Positions 1-7,101 of a stretch of DNA of 22,756 nucleotides are shown here, piece by piece. The translations under genes and the position numbers were made by a program. The notes beneath the pieces were generated by a model. It worked only from the letters and a program-made list of their open reading frames with translations, was not told the origin of the DNA and searched no databases. The first letter of the stretch is position 1. The number at the start of each line of letters is the position of its first letter. Source of the DNA: an uncultured Bacilli bacterium (GTDB taxonomy: Bacteria > Bacillota_I > Bacilli_A > RF39 > UBA660); assembly GCA_910580135.1 (NCBI GenBank), contig CAJTXC010000010.1, positions 1-22,756 of the forward strand. Direction: 5' to 3'.

Positions 1-1
1 A

Positions 2-1207
2 ATGACTAAGTATGATCCGGAAACAGCACTTGCAATAGCAATGGATCCAAATACTGGAGAGATACTTGCAATGTCATCAAGACCTAATTTTGATGCGGTT
101 AATTACCAAGATTATGATATAGAAACATTAAACAGAAATCTTCCGATATGGGCAACTTACGAACCAGGTTCTACTTTTAAGATAATAACTTTATCCGCAG
201 CTTTAAATGAAGGATTAGTTGATTTAGATAAGGAAACATTCTATGACGCTGGTAGCGTAAAGGTAGCTAATGCCAAGATAAAGTGTTGGAAGGCAGGTGG
301 ACATGGACATCAAATTTTCTTACAAGTTGTCGAAAACTCATGTAACCCAGGATTTGTTGAATTAGGTAATCGCCTTGGAAAAGAAAAGTTATTTGATTAC
401 ATAGATAAATTTGGTTTTGGTAAAAAAACAGGAATTGATTTAAATGGTGAAGCAGCAGGAATATTATTTGATTTAGATAAAGTAGGACCAGTAGAACTTG
501 CGACAACCGCGTTTGGTCAAGGTGTATCAGTAACACCAATCCAGCAGATAACAGCGGTTAGTGCGGCAATTAATGGTGGAACTTTATATAAACCATACAT
601 CGTAAAAAGTCTAAATGACCCAGAAACTAACTCTGTTATAAAAGAAAATACTCCTACTAAAGTAAGACAAGTTATTAGCAAGGAAGCATCAAGCGAAGTA
701 AGACGAGCTTTAGAAAGCGTTGTTACTAATGGTAGTGGTAGAAATGCTTACATAGAAGGTTATAGAGTAGGTGGAAAAACAGGTACTGCCCAAAAGGTAA
801 AAGATGGGGCTTATATGGTTGGTAACTACATATTATCATTCATTGGTTTTTTACCCGCAGATGACCCACAAGTAGTTGTATATGTTGCAATTAATAACCC
901 TAAAAGAGTTGTTCAATATGGTGGTGTTGTATCTGCTCCAGTTGCTAAAACAATCTTAACTGATGCAATTGACGCACTTGGTATTGAAAAAAGAAAAGTT
1001 ACAACAGAAAAAAAATACAATTGGGATGATAAAAAATACTACACTGTTGAAGATGTGGTTGGAAAAACACCTAAAGAAGCAGCTAAAATTTTATCTAAAT
1101 ACACAATAGAGTATAGTGGAAGTGGTAATACTGTTATTTCTCAAACTCCTGAAGCTGGAACTAGACTTGAAGAACAAAGTACAATAAGGCTTATGCTTGG
1201 TAATTAG
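2..1207 (+). CDS. spoVD: Class B penicillin-binding protein (SpoVD/FtsI type), 3' part
   Basis: This is a D,D-transpeptidase that cross-links peptidoglycan outside the membrane during septation or spore cortex synthesis. Only the last 401 codons lie in the window. The ATG at position 2 is probably internal, because the N-terminal membrane anchor and dimerisation domain of this family are missing. The catalytic motifs are intact: STFK with nucleophile Ser at residue 57, SCN at 113-115, and KTGT at 259-262. Residues from about 336 to the end (YYTVEDVVGKTPKEAA onward) form a single PASTA domain. One PASTA domain fits SpoVD, whereas Pbp2B of Bacillus has two; in a genome with only one such gene it could serve as the vegetative FtsI. 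It is followed by mraY; murE, which normally lies between them, is absent. Family is certain, the SpoVD versus FtsI choice is inference. Confidence 0.9.
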   Translation: MTKYDPETALAIAMDPNTGEILAMSSRPNFDAVNYQDYDIETLNRNLPIWATYEPGSTFKIITLSAALNEGLVDLDKETFYDAGSVKVANAKIKCWKAGGHGHQIFLQVVENSCNPGFVELGNRLGKEKLFDYIDKFGFGKKTGIDLNGEAAGILFDLDKVGPVELATTAFGQGVSVTPIQQITAVSAAINGGTLYKPYIVKSLNDPETNSVIKENTPTKVRQVISKEASSEVRRALESVVTNGSGRNAYIEGYRVGGKTGTAQKVKDGAYMVGNYILSFIGFLPADDPQVVVYVAINNPKRVVQYGGVVSAPVAKTILTDAIDALGIEKRKVTTEKKYNWDDKKYYTVEDVVGKTPKEAAKILSKYTIEYSGSGNTVISQTPEAGTRLEEQSTIRLMLGN

Positions 1208-1257
1208 TAAAATAAATATCAAATGAGTATAAAATGGTGTAAAAAAACAAAAATATA

Positions 1258-1266
1258 TAGTATAAT
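1258..1266 (+). promoter_or_regulatory. Candidate promoter of mraY (-10 TAGTATAAT)
   Basis: A perfect TATAAT lies at 1261-1266, 29 bases before the GTG start of mraY, preceded by TAG. The -35 position (1238-1243, TGTAAA) is poor. The same TAGTATAAT string occurs before ftsA and yceD. No terminator was seen between the upstream transpeptidase gene and this site, so mraY may also be read through from upstream. Confidence 0.45.
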
Positions 1267-1294
1267 TAACTAAGTAAGAAGAGGTGATTAATTA

Positions 1295-2287
1295 GTGTTT
1301 ATTTTAACAAAATCTTTATTGGCACTTATGATCGGTTTTATAATTTCTGTTGTAATGGGATATTTTATGATACCAATACTTAAGAAGTTAAATGTTGGCC
1401 AAAGAATAAGTGTGTTTGTTGGAGCTAACCATCAAAAGAAAAATGGTATTCCAACAGTAGGTGGCTTAATATTTATTATTCCAACATTTATTACAATTTT
1501 GATAATGTATTTTACTGGAAAGATAAATATTAATAGTAATTTACTTATTGTTTTATTCGTATTCGTAGCATATGCTCTTTTAGGATTTACGGATGACGTA
1601 ATGAAACTAAGAAGAAAGCAAAATGAAGGATTAACTGAAATACAAAAGTTATTTGGGCAAGTAATTATTGCGGTTGTGTTTTTCTTTATTTACATGAAAA
1701 GCGGATCAGAACCACTTTTATGGTTCCATGCGTTTAACTTAAAAGTAGATATTGGATGGCTATATGGATTCTTTATTTTGTTTATGCTTGTTGCATCAAG
1801 TAATGCAGTTAACATAACAGATGGATTAGATGGATTAGCTGGTGGGCTTTCATTTATTGCAATACTTGTTTTAGGAATTATTACATGGTCTTGTTCTTGG
1901 CTTGCAGGATATCAAGATATTGCTATTTTTAGTTTTATATTAGCAGGTTCAGTATTAGGGTTTTTAGTTTATAATGCTTATCCCGCTAAAGTGTTCATGG
2001 GAGATACGGGCTCGCTTGCACTAGGTGGAGTACTTGCAGCAATCGCAATTTTAACAAGACACGAACTTACTTTTGCGGTAGTTATGGGTGTGTTTGTAAT
2101 CGAAACTTTATCGGTAATCATTCAAGTATTTTCTATATTTGTGTTTAAAAAGAAAGTATTTTTAATGACACCACTTCATCATAACTTTGAAAAGCTAGGA
2201 TGGAAAGAGCAAGATATAGTAAGATTATTTTGGATATGCGGACTTATTCTTGGAACCCTAGCGGTAGTTTACGGTGCATGGATTTAA
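1295..2287 (+). CDS. mraY: Phospho-MurNAc-pentapeptide transferase MraY
   Basis: MraY is an integral membrane enzyme that transfers phospho-MurNAc-pentapeptide from UDP to undecaprenyl phosphate, making lipid I. The 330-residue protein has about ten hydrophobic helices and the family signatures: KKNGIPTVGG near the N-terminus, the Asp-rich FTDDVMK on the first active-site loop, NITDGLDGLAGG, FMGDTGSLALGG, and the PLHHNFE loop near the C-terminus (usually LHHHFE, so one His is replaced by Asn). The start is GTG, placed by the ribosome site GAGGTGATT at 1281-1289. It lies between the transpeptidase and the accessory Nudix/SWIM pair. A strong terminator overlaps its stop codon. murD, normally the next gene, is missing. 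Confidence 0.96.
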   Translation: MFILTKSLLALMIGFIISVVMGYFMIPILKKLNVGQRISVFVGANHQKKNGIPTVGGLIFIIPTFITILIMYFTGKININSNLLIVLFVFVAYALLGFTDDVMKLRRKQNEGLTEIQKLFGQVIIAVVFFFIYMKSGSEPLLWFHAFNLKVDIGWLYGFFILFMLVASSNAVNITDGLDGLAGGLSFIAILVLGIITWSCSWLAGYQDIAIFSFILAGSVLGFLVYNAYPAKVFMGDTGSLALGGVLAAIAILTRHELTFAVVMGVFVIETLSVIIQVFSIFVFKKKVFLMTPLHHNFEKLGWKEQDIVRLFWICGLILGTLAVVYGAWI

Positions 2288-2313
2288 GATGCTAATATTA
2301 GCATCTTTTTTCT
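2286..2313 (+). terminator. Rho-independent terminator after mraY
   Basis: A perfect inverted repeat has arms 2286-2296 (AAGATGCTAAT) and 2297-2307 (ATTAGCATCTT) and runs into a T tract. The left arm uses the last two bases of the mraY stop codon. It should end the spoVD-mraY transcript before the accessory pair. Confidence 0.85.
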
Positions 2314-2341
2314 TTACGTTAATTTATTTTTTTGGTAATAT
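2313..2341 (+). promoter_or_regulatory. Candidate promoter of the Nudix-GNAT/SWIM pair
   Basis: TTTACG (2313-2318), a 17-base spacer and TAATAT (2336-2341) form a modest sigma-A-like promoter directly after the mraY terminator. Together they suggest that the accessory pair is transcribed separately from mraY. Confidence 0.35.
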
Positions 2342-2361
2342 TAATTAATAGTGGAGGATGT

Positions 2362-3402
2362 ATGAAAGAAATAGTTATAAACGAAGATAATTTAAGAGAA
2401 GAAGAAATAAATGAAGAAGTAACAAGAGTAAAAGCGATAATAGTTAATGAAAAAAATGAGATTTTACTTGCTTGTTGTGATAACGAATATCAGTTTCCTG
2501 GAGGTCACTTAGATGATGGTGAAGAGTGCATTCCTGGTCTTATTAGAGAAGTGAAAGAAGAAACTGGTATGGAAACTAATGCTGAAGATTATGAATGCTT
2601 AATGACAATTAAAAATTATGTTAAAAATTATAGAGAAACTGATAAAAAAAGATGTAATAAAATGATTTATTATGTTTTAAAGAAAAATTATGATATAAAT
2701 TTAGAAAATGCTTGCTTTTCTGACTATGAGAAAAAAGGCGGATTTAGGTTAGAGTTAGTTCCTTTAGATAACGTTGAAGAAGTACTAATAAAAAATAGTA
2801 GCCATCATGATTTTGCTAAAATAATAGCAGAAGAAATGCTACAAGTATTAAAGGAATATAAGAAGTTGTATACAAAAGACAATTTCATATTTGATGAAGC
2901 TAGCAAAGATGACATAGATGAGATTATTAATCTTAAATTAAAAGTTTATGAAGATATGGAAAATAAAGAATGGTATGAAGTTAATGGTACAACTAAAGAA
3001 TTTTTAAATGAACTGTTAGATAATGATGGATTATTATTAAAAGTTACTGATGTTAAAACAGAAATTATGGCAGGATTTTTAATGGTGAAAAATAAACTTA
3101 AAAGTGATGGTAATCTTTCAAAAATAATCGAAAATATTGAAACTGATAGATGTATTGAAATGTGTAATTCTGCAGTACTACCGGAGTTTAGAGGAAATAA
3201 ATTGCAACAAAGATTAATCTTGATGGCAGAAAACATAATGATTAAGAAAAATTCTAACATAAAGTATTCTGTAGCAACGGTTCATCCAGATAATATTTTT
3301 AGTGTTAATAGTCTTATTAATTTAGGTTATAAGAAAATTGCTGATGCAAATTTATATGGTGGTAAAAAAAGATGTATAATGAAAAAGGATCTTATAAAAT
3401 GA
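2362..3402 (+). CDS. Nudix hydrolase-GNAT acetyltransferase fusion
   Basis: A two-domain cytoplasmic protein of 346 residues. The N-terminal half (about residues 15-155) is a Nudix domain with a full Nudix box, GGHLDDGEE...REVKEETGM, which carries the metal-binding glutamates. The C-terminal half (about 175-346) looks like a GNAT N-acetyltransferase, with VLPEFRGNKLQQRLI as the acetyl-CoA pyrophosphate loop and VHPDNIFSVNSLINLGYKKI as the usual C-terminal motif. The RGNKLQ loop is looser than the classic R/QxxGxG/A. The ATG at 2362 is chosen because GGAGG lies at 2353-2357; a longer in-frame start at 2332 has no ribosome site. Its stop overlaps the start of the SWIM gene by four bases (ATGA), so the two are translationally coupled. 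The pair occupies the place of murD. Substrates cannot be told from sequence. Confidence 0.85.
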   Translation: MKEIVINEDNLREEEINEEVTRVKAIIVNEKNEILLACCDNEYQFPGGHLDDGEECIPGLIREVKEETGMETNAEDYECLMTIKNYVKNYRETDKKRCNKMIYYVLKKNYDINLENACFSDYEKKGGFRLELVPLDNVEEVLIKNSSHHDFAKIIAEEMLQVLKEYKKLYTKDNFIFDEASKDDIDEIINLKLKVYEDMENKEWYEVNGTTKEFLNELLDNDGLLLKVTDVKTEIMAGFLMVKNKLKSDGNLSKIIENIETDRCIEMCNSAVLPEFRGNKLQQRLILMAENIMIKKNSNIKYSVATVHPDNIFSVNSLINLGYKKIADANLYGGKKRCIMKKDLIK

Positions 3403-4430
3403 ATATCGAGGATAAATTAAACTTAATAAAAAAACACTTTAAGAAAGCTAAATTATTATTAGATATAGAAATGTTTAATTATGAAGGCTGCAATATATAC
3501 ATAAGGTTAGATTATTTTAAAAAAGAAAAAGTTCATAAAGTAAGTTGGATAGACTTAAACTTATTAAGTAATAAGAATGTAAAGCCTTACATAAATAGTG
3601 AATATATATCATCAAAGTATCTTGAAAACATAGCTTATAGCATTAACAATAATAATTTAAGTGGAGTTAATTATACGGATTTAGACGTAAATGATGGTCT
3701 AGTTAAACTTAATTTATATTTTTATGAAAAAAAGAAAATGAATTCTATTAATATTTTATTTCATAGATACATTCCAAATGAATTACCATTTGTATTTGAT
3801 ATTTTTGCTAACGTATTTGATAACTTACCATATAAATTAGAGATGTTTTTGAAAATTCTTGCAGCAAAATTAAACGGTGAAGAAGAAAAATATGATCATG
3901 AAAAAAGTTTTAAACTTAACTTATTAAAGGATGATTTAGATTATCAATTTAAAAAAGAAGAGGTAAGAAAAGGTAGAAGATGTTATTCTGCAGAAAAAGT
4001 TAAGTTCCTGGAAAAGATTAATGATAAATATTATGCGGTAGTGGAGGAAAAAGAAAATCATGCAGTTATTGTAAATTATGATATAGACCTTAATGAAACA
4101 ACTTTATATTGTTCATGTTCATGCGAATTCCATTGTAAACATGAGTATGCAGTAATGCTTGCGATAAGAAATAAAGAATTTAAGAAATTTTACAAAGTAG
4201 CTTATGACATAAACACAGAAAACGTTATGGAGAAAATAGTAGGTTTTAAATATTTTTTATGTGCAGGAATAAAAAAGGATGAACTTATAATATTAAATAA
4301 TTATGGAAAGATAGAATATGCTCCTTTATTTAACGAGGAAGGTAAACTTTTGTGGAAAGTAATTGAAGATGACAAAAAAGGTACGTTAAAAAAGGAAATG
4401 GATAAGATTATAAAAAAAGAATACTTATAG
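3399..4430 (+). CDS. SWIM zinc-finger protein of unknown function
   Basis: A 343-residue, mostly charged, presumably cytoplasmic protein. Around residues 236-246 it has CSCSCEFHCKH, which fits the SWIM zinc finger (CxCx...CxH), a module that binds nucleic acids or proteins. Elsewhere in bacteria SWIM domains often occur in, or next to, Snf2-type helicases; no helicase domain is present here and none is encoded nearby. The remainder has no motif I recognise. The start at 3399 overlaps the stop of the Nudix-GNAT gene (ATGA); AAAGGA about ten bases upstream could serve as ribosome site. The longer frame from 3372 would overlap the upstream gene more deeply and has no such site. Membership in the SWIM family is fairly secure; the function is not known. 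Confidence 0.75.
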   Translation: MNIEDKLNLIKKHFKKAKLLLDIEMFNYEGCNIYIRLDYFKKEKVHKVSWIDLNLLSNKNVKPYINSEYISSKYLENIAYSINNNNLSGVNYTDLDVNDGLVKLNLYFYEKKKMNSINILFHRYIPNELPFVFDIFANVFDNLPYKLEMFLKILAAKLNGEEEKYDHEKSFKLNLLKDDLDYQFKKEEVRKGRRCYSAEKVKFLEKINDKYYAVVEEKENHAVIVNYDIDLNETTLYCSCSCEFHCKHEYAVMLAIRNKEFKKFYKVAYDINTENVMEKIVGFKYFLCAGIKKDELIILNNYGKIEYAPLFNEEGKLLWKVIEDDKKGTLKKEMDKIIKKEYL

Positions 4431-4448
4431 TGTTCTTTTTTCTTTTTT
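4413..4448 (+). terminator. Rho-independent terminator after the SWIM gene
   Basis: Arms AAAAAAGAATAC (4413-4424) and GTGTTCTTTTTT (4430-4441), with one G-T pair and a five-base loop, are followed by C and six more T. The stem includes the end of the SWIM coding region and its TAG stop. Confidence 0.8.
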
Positions 4449-4496
4449 ATAGAATAATTTTAATTAGTAGTTATCTTTTATAGGAGATGATGCTAA

Positions 4497-5588
4497 TTGA
4501 AGAAAAAAATAGACATGCCACTTATAATAACTATATTTATAATTTGTATATATGGGATAATAATGATATATTCTGCTTCTAGTGTGTGGGCTAAATATAA
4601 ATTTAATGATGAATTTCATTACGTGTTAATGCAAAGCATATTTTTTATAATAGGGGTAATACTCATGCTTGTGGTTAGTAAAGTGCCTTATACATATTAT
4701 TTGAAGAAGTCTAATTTAATATTGCTTATATGTTTTATATTACTTATATTGGTTTTGATTCCAGGTATAGGTACGGTTAGAAATGGTTCGAGAAGTTGGT
4801 TTGGAATTGGAGGACTTGGTATTCAGCCCTCAGAATTCATGAAGCTTGCCCTTATCATATTTACAAGTAAGTATATATATAATAACCCTAAGGATATGAA
4901 ATCAGTAACCAGAGGCGCCTTTCCTGTTCTTATCGTTACCATGATTGCCTTTTTCTTAATTATGTTACAACCAGACTTTGGAACAGGTACCATTCTTGTT
5001 ATGACTATTATTGCAATGCTTTTTGTGTCAGGGGTAAACTTTTCTTTCTTTATTAAAATAGGTATGGTAGGAATGGTAGGGGCATGTATGCTTATTATTG
5101 CAGCACCATATAGAATGGAGCGAATTGTATCATTTTTAAATCCATGGAACGATCCTTTAGGAACTGGCTTTCAAGCTATTCAATCTTTATATGCGATAGG
5201 GCCTGGTGGTTTGTTTGGAATGGGATTTGGCAATTCTATTCAAAAACATTTTTACTTGCCGGAACCTCAAACAGATTTCATATTTTCTATAATATCTGAA
5301 GAACTTGGAATAATAGGAATAATTTCTGTTTCTGCACTATTTTTAATAATAATTTTAAGAAGTATTAAAACCTCAATAAAAGCACCAGATTCATTCGCAA
5401 AGTTTTTAACCTTTGGTATAATATTTCAGCTTTCGTTTCAAACACTTCTTAATTTAGCGGTAGTAGTAGGGTTAATTCCAGTAACAGGGGTTACTTTACC
5501 ATTCTTTAGTTACGGGGGAAGTAGTTTATTAATTACTCTTATTTCGATGGGCATAATTCTTAATATATCCAGATATAAGGAAAATTAA
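4497..5588 (+). CDS. ftsW: SEDS peptidoglycan polymerase FtsW/SpoVE
   Basis: A 363-residue polytopic membrane protein of the SEDS family, which polymerises lipid II glycans together with a class B PBP at the septum. It has about ten hydrophobic helices and the family landmarks: NGSRSWFGIGGLGIQPSEFMK, the LQPDFGTG loop, a large extracellular loop with PWNDPLGTGFQAIQSLYAIG and LPEPQTDFIFSIISEELG, and GVTLPFFSYGGSSLL near the C-terminus. Place in the cluster indicates FtsW/SpoVE rather than RodA. The start is TTG at 4497: an in-frame TAA immediately precedes it, and AGGAG at 4482-4486 is about ten bases upstream. Two ATG codons near 4487-4492 are out of frame. The partner transpeptidase is the first gene of the window. 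Confidence 0.94.
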   Translation: MKKKIDMPLIITIFIICIYGIIMIYSASSVWAKYKFNDEFHYVLMQSIFFIIGVILMLVVSKVPYTYYLKKSNLILLICFILLILVLIPGIGTVRNGSRSWFGIGGLGIQPSEFMKLALIIFTSKYIYNNPKDMKSVTRGAFPVLIVTMIAFFLIMLQPDFGTGTILVMTIIAMLFVSGVNFSFFIKIGMVGMVGACMLIIAAPYRMERIVSFLNPWNDPLGTGFQAIQSLYAIGPGGLFGMGFGNSIQKHFYLPEPQTDFIFSIISEELGIIGIISVSALFLIIILRSIKTSIKAPDSFAKFLTFGIIFQLSFQTLLNLAVVVGLIPVTGVTLPFFSYGGSSLLITLISMGIILNISRYKEN

Positions 5589-5597
5589 TAAAAACTA

Positions 5598-5625
5598 TTG
5601 ACAAATTTCGCCAAAGTGTTAAAAT
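5598..5625 (+). promoter_or_regulatory. Sigma-A promoter of the orphan RNA
   Basis: A perfect -35 TTGACA (5598-5603), a 16-base spacer and TAAAAT (5620-5625) lie just downstream of the ftsW stop. The predicted start of transcription is near 5632. It is one of the best promoter matches in the window. Confidence 0.7.
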
Positions 5626-5631
5626 GAAGTT

Positions 5632-5931
5632 AACCTAGAGGAAGTTATTATGAGTATAGTGATTTAAGAAGAAAGTTTGTTTCTTCTTAAATGATATTTC
5701 TGTATTTGTAATCTATCGTTTGTAGTATTGATAGTTGAAAATGGCAAGAGTGCTAATCTTATTTGAATCTGGGTCTTACAATTGTAAATGAGAAAGAAAA
5801 CTCATCAGAATAAGATATCACATTAAACACTGATAATGTTTAAAAATGTGTTTGGGGTTTGCTTGAATACAGAGTGATTTTTCGTTCTAAAACTAAAAAA
5901 ATAACGGTTTTATCAGGATCGTTATTTTTTT
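5632..5931 (+). ncRNA. Putative structured noncoding RNA, family unknown
   Basis: The gap of about 415 bases between ftsW and murG has no credible ORF but holds a complete transcription unit of about 300 nt. Stems seen in order: a perfect 13-bp hairpin (5662-5674 with 5680-5692, loop GTTTG); CTATC/GATAG (5713-5717 with 5729-5733); an 8-bp long-range helix (5756-5763 with 5809-5816) that encloses CTG/CAG and a 5-bp hairpin at 5788-5805; an 11-bp hairpin with an AAA bulge (5819-5829 with 5837-5850); and the terminator stem. It begins with GAGGAAG and a five-codon reading frame (ATG at 5650). I do not see the conserved cores of RNase P RNA, tmRNA, SRP RNA, T-box or common riboswitches. It is probably a free sRNA, because the terminator comes before the murG promoter. 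Confidence 0.55.
5895..5931 (+). terminator. Rho-independent terminator of the orphan RNA
   Basis: Arms 5895-5906 (seven A then TAACG) and 5920-5931 (CGTTA then seven T) pair perfectly over 12 bp around a 13-base loop. The A/T ends can pair in either direction, but the plus-strand T tract makes plus the natural reading. Confidence 0.8.
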
Positions 5932-5976
5932 GTTTGTAAAGTCTCTTCTTATTCCTATTTTAAAATCATATAATTA

Positions 5977-5985
5977 TGATATAAT
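5977..5985 (+). promoter_or_regulatory. Extended -10 promoter of murG
   Basis: TGATATAAT (5977-5985) is an extended -10 element (TGnTATAAT) without a good -35. It lies 19 bases before the murG ATG and after the terminator of the upstream RNA. The same string occurs on the minus strand before the phosphorylase-like gene. Confidence 0.5.
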
Positions 5986-6003
5986 GAATAGTAGGTGAGA
6001 TAT

Positions 6004-7101
6004 ATGAGAGTAATTATATCAGCAGGTGGAACTGGAGGGCATATTTATCCAGCACTTGCGATTGCAAATAAAATAAAAGAAAAAGATAAAACAGCCGAGA
6101 TTTTATACATTGGAACATCTAATAGAATGGAAAAAGATATTGTTCCAAAAGCTGGTTTTAAGTTTGTAGGAATTAAAATAGAAGGATTAAGACGTAGCTT
6201 AAGTCCTAAAAATATTAAAAGTGCATTTTTGTTTTTAACAGGTATATCAAAATGTAAAAAAATAATAAAGAAATTTAAACCTGATGTTGTAATTGGTGTT
6301 GGTGGATATGTTTCGGCGCCAGTTGTTTATGCCGCTCATAAATTAGGTGTTAAATGCTCTATTCATGAGCAAAATTCTTCATTTGGTATAACTAATAAGT
6401 TTGCTAGTAATTACGCTGATAAAGTTTTTGTGTCATTTAAAAGTTTAGAAGATAAAATGAATGATAAGAGGTTTATTTATACTGGCAATCCTTGTAGTGA
6501 AAACGCTATTAAAACAGAAGCGGCTAAAAAAGAAAACTTTGGCCTTACACCTAGTAAAAAACTAGTTTTAATAGTTATGGGATCTCTTGGTTCTAAAACG
6601 ATTAGTGATAAAATGAAGAGTATGTTAACGCTTTTTAACAATAAAGATTATGAAGTTATGTTTGTAACTGGTAAAAATTATTATGATGAATATAAGAAAA
6701 ATAAATACACTTCAAATATAAAAATAGTTCCATACATTGATAATATGGTATCATTACTTAAGAAGACTGATTGTTTAGTATCACGTGCTGGAGCTTCAAC
6801 ACTAGCGGAAATATCCGCTTTAAACGTACCTTCTATTTTAGTACCAAGTCCTTATGTTACTGAAAATCATCAGTATAAAAACGCAATGGACTTAGTAAGC
6901 AAAGATGCTGCTATGATTTTGGAAGAAAAAGATTTAGAAGGAGATACTCTTCTTCGTATGGTTGAAAAAATACTTAATGATAAAATGCTTACAAATAAGC
7001 TTAAAACTAATTTAAAATCTTTTGAAGTTAAAAATAGTGCCTCAAAAATTTATGATGAGGTAGTAAAATTAGTGGGTGAAAAAAATGAAAAAAATAATTA
7101 G
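6004..7101 (+). CDS. murG: UDP-GlcNAc transferase MurG (lipid II synthase)
   Basis: MurG is a peripheral membrane glycosyltransferase (GT28) that adds GlcNAc to lipid I, giving lipid II on the inner face of the membrane. The 365-residue protein begins with the glycine-rich ISAGGTGGHIYPALAIA loop, then has VIGVGGYVSAPVVYAA, HEQNSSFGITNK, VMGSLGSKTI at the start of the C-terminal domain, SRAGASTLAEI, and PSPYVTENHQYKNA, all family signatures for the acceptor and UDP-GlcNAc sites. The ATG at 6004 is preferred over the in-frame GTG at 5995 because that GTG lies inside the ribosome site AGGTGA (5993-5998). The last 17 bases overlap murB. Confidence 0.96.
   Translation: MRVIISAGGTGGHIYPALAIANKIKEKDKTAEILYIGTSNRMEKDIVPKAGFKFVGIKIEGLRRSLSPKNIKSAFLFLTGISKCKKIIKKFKPDVVIGVGGYVSAPVVYAAHKLGVKCSIHEQNSSFGITNKFASNYADKVFVSFKSLEDKMNDKRFIYTGNPCSENAIKTEAAKKENFGLTPSKKLVLIVMGSLGSKTISDKMKSMLTLFNNKDYEVMFVTGKNYYDEYKKNKYTSNIKIVPYIDNMVSLLKKTDCLVSRAGASTLAEISALNVPSILVPSPYVTENHQYKNAMDLVSKDAAMILEEKDLEGDTLLRMVEKILNDKMLTNKLKTNLKSFEVKNSASKIYDEVVKLVGEKNEKNN

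Noticed and set aside
327..335. TTGTCGAAA, resembling a Spo0A box
   Set aside because: Lies deep inside the transpeptidase coding region and far from any promoter; a chance match.
267..539. Minus-strand open frame within the transpeptidase gene, and similar frames at 2946-3260, 7165-7365, 12153-12341, 13798-13992 and 19842-20036
   Set aside because: Shadows of strong genes on the other strand, with no ribosome sites and low-complexity translations.
5776..5787. Perfect palindrome TTACAATTGTAA as a regulator-binding site
   Set aside because: It is within the predicted RNA and not near a promoter; AT-rich palindromes of this size are common here.
5632..5931. The orphan RNA as RNase P RNA, tmRNA or SRP RNA
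   Set aside because: GAGGAAG near the 5' end and ACAGAG near the 3' end recall RNase P, but the GAGGAAAGUCC core and other conserved loops are missing; no tRNA-like ends for tmRNA and no SRP Alu or domain IV signature.
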